A DNA stretch of 64,000 nucleotides. It comes from Glycomyces arizonensis DSM 44726. Its GTDB lineage: Bacteria; Actinomycetota; Actinomycetes; Mycobacteriales; Micromonosporaceae. The position numbers and the translations under genes are program-made. The DNA is taken from contig NZ_AXWO01000019.1 in NCBI RefSeq assembly GCF_000482705.1, positions 1 to 64,000 of the forward strand, given 5' to 3'. Below are positions 31,860-37,979 of the stretch, piece after piece. Numbering within the stretch: the stretch's first letter is position 1; each line of letters opens with the position of its first letter. The notes below the pieces were generated by a model. The model searched no databases. It saw only the letters and a program-made list of their open reading frames with translations, and had not been told where the DNA came from.

Positions 31860-33113
31860 TCAGCGGAGACGGCCGCCGTCGCCGTTTCCCGGTTCGGGGT
31901 CCAGCGCGGCGGCTCTGCGCGAGAGGTAGCGCTGCTCGGGCAGGCTCGTGGTGAGCCGCGCCGCCTCCCGGTAGGCGTCGCGGGCCTCGCCGACGCGGCC
32001 CGCCCGCTCCAGCAGGTGCGCCCTGAGCGCGTGCAGCCGGTGGAGCTGGTCCAGCTTCCGCTCCCGCATCAGCGGTTCGAGCATCGCCAGACCGGCCTCG
32101 GGCCCCTCGGCCATCGCGACGGCCACGGCGCGGTTCATGGTGACGACGGGCCCGGGCGCGACGGCGTCGAGCATCCGGTAGAGCTCGGCGATCTGCGGCC
32201 AGTCGGTGTCGGCGTAGTCGGCCGCCTCGTCGTGGACGGCGGCGATCGCCGCCTGGAGCTGGAACGACCCGACCGGCCCGATAGGCAGCGCCCGCTCCAC
32301 CAATGCGACGCCTTCGGCGATCATCGCGCCGTCCCACCGGGCGCGGTCCTGCTCGGCCAGCGGTATGAGTTCGCCGCGGGCGTCGGCCCGCGCGCCCGAG
32401 CGCGCCTCGGTCAGCAGCATCAGCGCCAGCAGCCCGGCGGTCTCGGTGTCGCTGGGCAGGCGGCGGTGGAGTTCCCGGGCGAGCCGGATCGCCTCCCCGG
32501 TCACCGCGACGTCGAGCAGCTCGGGCCCGGCGCTTCGGGCGTACCCCTCGTTGAAGATCAGGTACAGCACCTGCCGCACCGACCGGACCCGCTCGGGCAG
32601 GTCGTCCGCGCCGACGTCGCCGAGGCGCGCCCCCGACGCCGCCAGCTTCGCCTTGGCGCGGCTGATCCGCTGGGCCATGGTGGCGACCGGCACGAGGAAC
32701 GCCGACGCGATCTGCTCGGTGGTCAGCCCGCCGACCGCGCGCAGGGTCAAGGCGATCTGGGAGGCCTCGGGGAGCGCGGGGTGGCAGCACAGCAGCAGCA
32801 CGTGCAGCGAATCGTCCCGTTCGGCGCCGGGGCGGGGAAGGGGATCGCGTTCGGCGGCGGTCTCCCGGGCGGTCCGGGCCCGGTCGCCGCGCTGGGCGTC
32901 GATCAGGCGGCGCGAGGCGGCCCGGATCAGCCAGCCGCGCGGGTTCGCCGGGAGTCCTTCGCGGGGCCAGTGCAGCGCCGCCGCGATCAGCGCTTCTTGG
33001 ACGGCGTCCTCGCAGCGGTCGAAGTGCCCGTAGCGGCGGACCAGCGCCCCGAGGACGTGCGGCGACTCGCGCCGCCACACCGCCTCAAGGTCGCCGTCCG
33101 GGGTCTGGACCAT
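31860..33113 (-). CDS. ECF sigma factor with C-terminal extension (YciI-associated type)
   Basis: A 417-residue sigma-70-like factor. Region 2 (VLGALVRRYGHFDRCEDAVQ, then EALIAA) and region 4 (LTLRAVGGLTTEQIASAFLV) are followed by a ~200-residue helical extension (YLIFNEGYARSAG onward) ending in TPR-like helices (RAHLLERAGRVGEARDAYRE). This architecture matches the ECF group that is always linked to a YciI/DGPF gene (ECF42). ATG 33113 is five bases after the YciI stop and uses the GAGGAG at the end of that gene. The extension is thought to control activity. Confidence 0.9.
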   Translation of the reverse strand: MVQTPDGDLEAVWRRESPHVLGALVRRYGHFDRCEDAVQEALIAAALHWPREGLPANPRGWLIRAASRRLIDAQRGDRARTARETAAERDPLPRPGAERDDSLHVLLLCCHPALPEASQIALTLRAVGGLTTEQIASAFLVPVATMAQRISRAKAKLAASGARLGDVGADDLPERVRSVRQVLYLIFNEGYARSAGPELLDVAVTGEAIRLARELHRRLPSDTETAGLLALMLLTEARSGARADARGELIPLAEQDRARWDGAMIAEGVALVERALPIGPVGSFQLQAAIAAVHDEAADYADTDWPQIAELYRMLDAVAPGPVVTMNRAVAVAMAEGPEAGLAMLEPLMRERKLDQLHRLHALRAHLLERAGRVGEARDAYREAARLTTSLPEQRYLSRRAAALDPEPGNGDGGRLR

Positions 33114-33118
33114 GGTCC

Positions 33119-33511
33119 CTACTGCTCCTCGCCGCCCGGCCACATCGCCGGCCGCAGCTCGATGGTCTCTCCGGGTCCGGAGAAGACTCGCGCGATCGCT
33201 TGGGCGCGTTCGGGGCCGGAGACGTCGATCAGGAAGAACCCGGCCAGGTGCTCCTTGTACTCGGAGTACGGGCCGTCGGTGGCCAGCGGCTCGCCGTCGT
33301 GCCAGCGGTAGAGCGTCGACGTGGTCGGGTCGCCGAGGGCCTCCCCGGTGATCAGCTCGCCGTTGTCCCGCATCGCTTCCAGGAGGTTCTCGAACTCGGT
33401 GTTCAGCCGTTCCCGCTGCTCGATCGGCAGGGCCTGGTTCTCGGCGATGAAGTCGCCGGTCGGGTGTCCCCAGGGCTGGGGGTTGGAGTGGATCAGAATG
33501 ACGTATTTCAC
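33119..33511 (-). CDS. YciI/DGPF-family protein, sigma factor partner
   Basis: A 130-residue ferredoxin-like-fold protein of the YCII family with KYVILIHSNPQPW, LATDGPYSEYKEHLAGFFLI (the DGP[FY] motif, with the conserved Asp) and ELRPAMW. It starts at GTG 33511 with AGGAGG upstream; a longer frame exists but lacks a ribosome site. Such genes sit directly ahead of ECF42-type sigma genes and are probably the regulated partner or a target. Confidence 0.88.
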   Translation of the reverse strand: MKYVILIHSNPQPWGHPTGDFIAENQALPIEQRERLNTEFENLLEAMRDNGELITGEALGDPTTSTLYRWHDGEPLATDGPYSEYKEHLAGFFLIDVSGPERAQAIARVFSGPGETIELRPAMWPGGEEQ

Positions 33512-33695
33512 GGTGGCCTCCTGGCCGTCGTCAGCGGTCCGGACTTTCCGGCCGCTCACCTGAGACGACGGAGCCGCGCCGCGCCGCTCGACATCATCCG
33601 TCGCCTCACCGGAAGATTCTGACCGATGATTTTCGGCTCCGCGTCTCGTCTGCATCAGTGCGGCCGCCGGGCTGCCGGATCAGAGGGAGTAACGC

Positions 33696-34523
33696 ATGTC
33701 GGAGAACGTCAAGCTCGGGGTCGAGCACTTCGGTGATACCGCGGCGCCCCTCGTGCTGCTCGCGGGCGGCCCGACCATGCTGTCCTGGCCCGATGCGCTC
33801 TGCCGGGCGCTGGCGAACGGCGGACGCCACGTCGTGCGCTACGACCTGCGCGACTGCGGCGCCTCCACGACCGTCGACCCCCAGGCGCCCGCCTACACGC
33901 TGCGCGACCTCGCCGCCGACGCCGCCGCGCTCGCCCGGGAACTCGACGACCGGCCCGCGCACCTGGCGGGCATCGGCGTCGGGGGCATGATCGCCCAACT
34001 CGCCGCGCTCGACCACCCCAAGGCGTTCGCGGCCCTCACGCTGGCCGGGACGCGGCCCGTCGCGCCGGGCCCGGTCGACGCCGACCTGCCCGACCACGAC
34101 GCCGCGACGATGAAGCGGCGCTTCGCGCTCCCCAAGCCGGACTGGTCCGACCGCGCCGCCGTGGCCCGGTTCGCCGCCGACGGCGCGGCGATCCTCGGCG
34201 ACGACCCCGATGCGGCACGCGCCAGAGCCGAGCGCATCTTCGACCGCGCCCCGAGCACACGGCCCGCGGTCCAGATGGCCAACCATCTGGGCACGGTCTT
34301 CGCCAAGCTCGACTGCAAGCCGCGCTGGCGCGAGCGCCTGCCCGAGCTCGCGATGCCGACACTCGTGGTGCACGGCCGCCGCGACCGGTTCTTCCCGGTC
34401 GGCAACGGCGAGGCGCTCGCGCGCGAGATTCCCGGCGCTCGGCTGCTCGTGCTCGAACAGGCCGCGACCGCCCTCCCGGACGTGGCCGCCGACGAGGTCG
34501 CCGCGGCGATGCTCGCGCTGTAG
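33696..34523 (+). CDS. alpha/beta-hydrolase-fold protein lacking the catalytic Ser and His
   Basis: A 275-residue alpha/beta-hydrolase of the aclacinomycin-methylesterase/RdmC-like type. The fold is intact (LVLLAGGPTMLSWPDALCRA, VVRYDLRDCGAS, PTLVVHGRRDRFFPVGNGEA). The nucleophile elbow reads GIGVGGMIAQ where GxSxGG is expected, so Ser is Gly. The region that should hold the catalytic His (GHALP) reads ATALPD, so His is Thr. The acid residue in HGRRD remains. Unless another chemistry is used, it is a non-catalytic homologue. ATG 33696 follows GGGAG. The adjacent IS remnant begins just past its stop. Confidence 0.82.
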   Translation: MSENVKLGVEHFGDTAAPLVLLAGGPTMLSWPDALCRALANGGRHVVRYDLRDCGASTTVDPQAPAYTLRDLAADAAALARELDDRPAHLAGIGVGGMIAQLAALDHPKAFAALTLAGTRPVAPGPVDADLPDHDAATMKRRFALPKPDWSDRAAVARFAADGAAILGDDPDAARARAERIFDRAPSTRPAVQMANHLGTVFAKLDCKPRWRERLPELAMPTLVVHGRRDRFFPVGNGEALAREIPGARLLVLEQAATALPDVAADEVAAAMLAL

Positions 34524-34535
34524 GCGGTCGACGAT

Positions 34536-34676
34536 GACGGGGACCGGGCTGCGCGGGCGTTGCCACTGCTCACCGGTCAAATGCCCGTCATAAGGGGCTC
34601 GACGACAGCCGCCTATTGGATTCCGTTGCGGCGCAACAGGTCCAATAGGCGGCTGTCTCAGTTCGTGAACACGCCC
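34536..34676 (-). mobile_element. remnant of an IS5-type element
   Basis: The inverted-repeat end at 34659-34676 matches 16 of 18 bases of the intact element at 422-1372. It is followed inward by a 17-bp perfect hairpin (34604-34620 with 34641-34657) and by degraded transposase N-terminal codons (HLTGEQWQR read in the minus frame, with a frameshift before it). The rest of the transposase and the other end are missing. TA at 34677-34678 marks the old target site. It is an older, different copy, not a fragment of the intact one. Confidence 0.8.
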
Positions 34677-34939
34677 TAGTGGGCGGTGCTGTGACCGCGG
34701 TTCGCGATCGCTTCGGCCACCCCGATCAGCAGCACCGAGACGACGACGGCGGCGATGAAGCCGAAGATGTTGAGCTCCATGATGTCGCCCGTGCCGATCA
34801 GGTTCGCGATGGTGCCGCCGATGACCGAGCCGACCAGGCCCAGGATCAGCGTGGCGAGGATGCCGAGATGCTGCTTGCCGGGTTTGATGAGGCGCGCGAG
34901 CGCGCCGATGATCAGTCCTGCGACGATGAATCCGATCAT
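34676..34939 (-). CDS. GlsB/YeaQ/YmgE-type transglycosylase-associated membrane protein
   Basis: An 87-residue membrane protein of three hydrophobic segments with the family motifs IGFIVAGLIIGALARLIKPG, LGILATLILGLVGSVIGGTI and FGFIAAVVVSVLLIGVAEAI. Members respond to stress and are thought to sit in the membrane; no enzyme activity is known. ATG 34939 follows AGGAGG. Its TAG stop is built from the target TA and the first base of the neighbouring IS remnant, so the native C terminus (now RGHSTAH) may have been altered by that insertion. Confidence 0.88.
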   Translation of the reverse strand: MIGFIVAGLIIGALARLIKPGKQHLGILATLILGLVGSVIGGTIANLIGTGDIMELNIFGFIAAVVVSVLLIGVAEAIANRGHSTAH

Positions 34940-35235
34940 GAAGACCTCCTGTGTTCGTCGTGGCCCGATGCCGCGCCGCGACCCGTGCCCTTCCGGCGGC
35001 GGGCTCCTCGGGAGGAGCACCGACGGCCGTGCGGGCATCGGCTCACAGCCGGCTCGGACCCACTGCTCGTCGCTATGGAGCGTGCCGCTGACACCGTGTC
35101 CGGCCGTGGCGATCTGGTCGAAACCGCCGAACTCGTCATCGTCACCTCCATTGCCGATGTGCGATGACAGAAGTACCCGATCGGACACCGCTCACACTTG
35201 AGCCGGTCGCGGTGCGGCGGCGCGGCCACGGACGT
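34940..35235. other. intergenic region without recognised feature
   Basis: About 300 bp upstream of the GlsB-type gene and downstream of the small-gene operon. Apart from the ribosome site next to 34939 and a short GGACACGGTGTC-like palindrome near 35091-35102, nothing can be supported. The short frames here have no ribosome site. Confidence 0.4.
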
Positions 35236-35532
35236 TCAGCCGTCGCAGGTGCGGATGATGGAGTCTTTTCGTCTCCAGAGGTCGGTGGCGAAGTCGAGGA
35301 CGGCGAGGGTGCGGGCGGGGTCGTCGTGGTGGAGCCAGGCGAGGTTGTCGGGTGCGGCGACCAGACGCGGAATGCCGTCAAGGTGGGTGACGCGGCCGAT
35401 CAGCGAGGGATCGGCGTCGACGAAGGTCACGCGCAGCGAAGGCTGCCGCCAGATCCAGGCGAAGGCCAGATCAAGGCCGTCGACCTCGCGGTAACCGAAC
35501 ACCGGAAGCTTGTCAACGAAGTGCAAGGTCAT
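35236..35532 (-). CDS. hypothetical protein, third gene of a coupled trio
   Basis: A 98-residue soluble protein starting at ATG 35532, which overlaps the previous stop by 4 bases. It is alpha/beta in appearance (LPVFGYREVDGLDLAFAW, TFVDADPSLIGRVTHLDG, TLAVLDFATDLWRRKDSII). No family is recognised. Tight coupling with the two genes upstream suggests one functional unit. Confidence 0.6.
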   Translation of the reverse strand: MTLHFVDKLPVFGYREVDGLDLAFAWIWRQPSLRVTFVDADPSLIGRVTHLDGIPRLVAAPDNLAWLHHDDPARTLAVLDFATDLWRRKDSIIRTCDG

Positions 35533-35807
35533 CCGTCCACCTCCGCCTCATGCTGCGCAGAGTGCAACCAGATCCCCGCGGCCTGCTCCTTGGCAACCCG
35601 CCGCAACGCCGGAGACCACTCGGCCCGGTACAGGTGCAGTCGCGAGAACGGCGACCCGATCCGGTTGATGTACCCCAGATCGACGACCGGTTCCGGTTCG
35701 ATCCGGCGCAGCCGAACGGAAGTGGCGGAACGGCCCGCCACCTGGTAGACCTCGATCCGGCGGTGTTCGAGGTTGAACCGCCCGAGAACGATGCGTTCCG
35801 GGTTCAT
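35529..35807 (-). CDS. hypothetical protein, second gene of a coupled trio
   Basis: A 92-residue protein starting at ATG 35807 inside the previous stop. A beta-rich first half (ERIVLGRFNLEHRRIEVYQV, TSVRLRRIEPEPVVDL) is followed by a helix with basic residues (AEWSPALRRVAKEQAAGIWL). A longer upstream frame exists, but the overlap with the first gene supports this start. No family is recognised. Confidence 0.6.
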   Translation of the reverse strand: MNPERIVLGRFNLEHRRIEVYQVAGRSATSVRLRRIEPEPVVDLGYINRIGSPFSRLHLYRAEWSPALRRVAKEQAAGIWLHSAQHEAEVDG

Positions 35808-36055
35808 GCCGCACCACCCCACGAGAAGCCGATCAGGTTGGAGAGCACACCGCGAAGCGAAGGGGAGTTGAGGCAGGAGGCGAGGAGCTTCACTGCGGAG
35901 CGGCGCTGCGGGCACCCGTGGGCGCCCCATTTGTGGTGGCACCACTCGCAGCGCAGGCGTCCGAAACCGAACCAGGTCCGGTACGGCTGGTGGAGCTCAA
36001 GGTCGATTTTGACCGAGGCGGGAACCGGGTCATAGGGTAGGCTCGACTGCACCAT
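35804..36055 (-). CDS. hypothetical small protein with Cys/His cluster
   Basis: An 83-residue protein starting at ATG 36055 with GAGAGGAA upstream. The centre, FGRLRCEWCHHKWGAHGCPQ, carries CxxCHH and a further H and C within 15 residues, which would suit a zinc knuckle. It is the first gene of a three-gene unit whose members overlap by 4 bases, behind a long hairpin leader (36079-36123). The function is unknown. Confidence 0.6.
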   Translation of the reverse strand: MVQSSLPYDPVPASVKIDLELHQPYRTWFGFGRLRCEWCHHKWGAHGCPQRRSAVKLLASCLNSPSLRGVLSNLIGFSWGGAA

Positions 36056-36078
36056 GGGAGGTTTCCTCTCTGGTAGGA

Positions 36079-36123
36079 GGCGGGCCGCCGAACTGGATTG
36101 GCGTCTTTGGACGGCGGCCCGCC
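36079..36123 (-). promoter_or_regulatory. 11-bp perfect hairpin in the leader of the trio
   Basis: GGCGGGCCGCC (36079-36089) and GGCGGCCCGCC (36113-36123) are exact inverse copies with a 23-base loop. The near arm ends 23 bases before the ATG at 36055, close to the ribosome site. It could be an operator or an RNA structure controlling translation; an intrinsic terminator is unlikely as no T-run follows. Confidence 0.45.
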
Positions 36124-36273
36124 GTCGGTATTCGATTGGGCGCGATTGATACGCGCGTTTTGAAACCCTTACACATCAACTCCGGAAGTTCAAGCAGCGA
36201 CACGCCGCCGGTGCGAAAGCGTCTAGTTTCTGGGGCGATCCCACGCCTGATCGACGTTGGAGAGTCGGCGAGA

Positions 36274-36426
36274 TCACACCCGCAACCCCTTGAGCAGTGG
36301 GCTCGTTTCACCACTATAGATCAGGACGAGTCGGTCGCGCGCCCTTGTCGCCGTGACGACCAGCAGCGAGCGCGACTGCCGCCCTTCCGTTTCCACGGTC
36401 AAGTTGCCGCTGTCACCCCGATGTGC
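36274..36426 (-). pseudogene. C-terminal scrap of a UvrD/Rep-type helicase
   Basis: A 51-codon open segment ends with VTATRARDRLVLIYSGET and SPLLKGLRV then TGA. VTATRARDRLVL is helicase motif VI of superfamily 1 enzymes, which lies near the end of such proteins. A stop precedes the segment and no start or other helicase motifs are found, so it is a decayed remnant of a gene of about 2 kb. Confidence 0.6.
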
Positions 36427-36482
36427 TCAGGCACGTGGCGAATCCCTTCAGTGCCAGATGATCGGATTCAGTCCATAATCGC

Positions 36483-37448
36483 CTAAGAGTCGAGGCCGAT
36501 GGTCTCGATAATGGACAAGGTCGCCGGATCGTCGCTTGCGGTGATGGCGCTGACGAGGTCGCCGTCGCCGATCTGGCGGCGGCCGTCCCGCGCCGCGATG
36601 GCCTCGGCCTCTTCGAAGAACGCGAAGGCCGGATCGCCTATGCGGAGATCTCCGTGAAAGCGTTGCCAGAACTTGCCGCCGTAAATCGACGCCCGTGGTT
36701 CGGGTGCGGCCGGTCCTTTGAGGCGGTCCGCCTCGATCCCCTTGCCGAGCAGTGAGAGACCTGCTCCCAGCGCGGGGGCGAACCGCTCGGCGACCACGCC
36801 GCCGACAAGCCTGAGCTGAGAGGCGGCCGAGACCACCGCAGCGAGCACGTGGACCGGCATGACCGTTCTGTCGCCGTTGCGGACGGCCTGGCGAATGGAC
36901 TCCAGCTGCAACAGGTAGGCGACCGGACCGAACCGGCGAATCTCGCGGCGCGCAAGCCGAGCCGTGCCCGAGAGCGCGCCGGTGACCGCACCGGGCACCT
37001 CCCACTCGACCACGCCGAGCACCTTGGCCATATCCACGAACGGCACCCACGGCGACGACGGCCCGATCGGAACGGGAAACGCCTCGTCCGCCGTACGTTC
37101 GCGAGGCGTCAGCACCTCAAAGGCGAAAGCGATGTTCATGCAGTAATGCCAGGAGACGACAGTGTCGTCCAGCGCTTCCGCGTTCAAGGAGGCGAGGGAG
37201 AGCAGTATCCGCACGTCCGGCGCCCACGTGTCCGCACGGCGCGCGGCCGCATCGCCTTTGCGCCGCGCCCTCCACGCGGCCTCGTTCAACGACTGCGACA
37301 CTCGCCGAGCAGTGCGGCGATCGACCGGAGGCAGGTTCGCCTCGGGAATGTACTGGCGGAGGTCTTTGCCGCGCAGACGCGCATCGATGTCGCAGGAACC
37401 GGGGGCGAGCTCATCCCGCACGCGGTGATCGCGGACGATCTGCCACAC
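36483..37448 (-). CDS. hypothetical protein, Clp-N-like helical repeats
   Basis: A 321-residue soluble, mainly helical protein. Two stretches, RNGDRTVMPVHVLAAVVSAA and EEAEAIAARDGRRQIGDGDLVSAIT, have the spacing of the helical repeats in the ClpA/ClpC N-terminal domain (a V/I-x-x-x-H/D-L-L/V-x-A pattern). No ATPase domain is attached. The start is uncertain: GTG 37448 is the best available, but protein-like sequence continues upstream in frame without a start codon, so the true 5' end may have been lost. It lies downstream of the candidate immunity gene on the same strand. Confidence 0.5.
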   Translation of the reverse strand: MWQIVRDHRVRDELAPGSCDIDARLRGKDLRQYIPEANLPPVDRRTARRVSQSLNEAAWRARRKGDAAARRADTWAPDVRILLSLASLNAEALDDTVVSWHYCMNIAFAFEVLTPRERTADEAFPVPIGPSSPWVPFVDMAKVLGVVEWEVPGAVTGALSGTARLARREIRRFGPVAYLLQLESIRQAVRNGDRTVMPVHVLAAVVSAASQLRLVGGVVAERFAPALGAGLSLLGKGIEADRLKGPAAPEPRASIYGGKFWQRFHGDLRIGDPAFAFFEEAEAIAARDGRRQIGDGDLVSAITASDDPATLSIIETIGLDS

Positions 37449-37556
37449 CAGGTCCCACCGCGCACCGGGAGGCCCTGCGACCGAAGCGCCCGCCTCCAGG
37501 TTTCCGAGAGAGCGAGCATGAGGCTCCCATCGAGCCCCACACCACGCCCCTCTCGC

Positions 37557-37922
37557 TCATCGGCTCTTCCACCGTTCCCGAATGCTCTCCTGAACTCCGA
37601 AACACGCGACGATCACTGAATCCTCCGGGCTCAGGAAGAGTTGGAAATAGTATCCTCCCCGAGGTCGGTCATCGACGTATCCGATCCGCAGCCGGTCTTC
37701 CGGGAAACTCCTGATGCTTTCGATCGCTTCAGCGAATCCGACCGATGGCTGACCGTTCTTGGAAAGCAACCGCAGCCGCCGCGAATAGATCGTCAAGATC
37801 TCCGATTTGGCCACAGCTCTCGGCCAAATCTCGAAATCATCACCGTCCTCAATTGCCCGCCTGGCCTGCTCTTCGATGCCGGACGATCCGTTCAGAGCAT
37901 TCAGCAGATCGTTGCGCTCCAT
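37557..37922 (-). CDS. candidate immunity protein for the RHS toxin
   Basis: A 121-residue cytoplasmic protein with ATG 37922, 57 bp downstream of the toxin gene on the same strand, which is the standard place for an immunity gene. It has an acidic helical first half (RNDLLNALNGSSGIEEQARR, AIEDGDDFEIW) and a beta-rich second half (EDRLRIGYVDDRPRGGYYFQ, LFLSPEDSVIVACFGVQESI). No family is recognised. The AT content is higher than in its neighbours, suggesting arrival by transfer. The assignment rests on position. Confidence 0.6.
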   Translation of the reverse strand: MERNDLLNALNGSSGIEEQARRAIEDGDDFEIWPRAVAKSEILTIYSRRLRLLSKNGQPSVGFAEAIESIRSFPEDRLRIGYVDDRPRGGYYFQLFLSPEDSVIVACFGVQESIRERWKSR

Positions 37923-37979
37923 TCCACCAATACCTACTATTGCATCATCGAATCCTGGTGCGTCCTGCGCTTCTCAGTT

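Noticed and set aside
34939-35188. An N-terminal extension of the GlsB-type gene to 35188
   Set aside because: The extension is Pro/Arg-rich, lacks a ribosome site, and the family begins at the ATG at 34939 behind AGGAGG.
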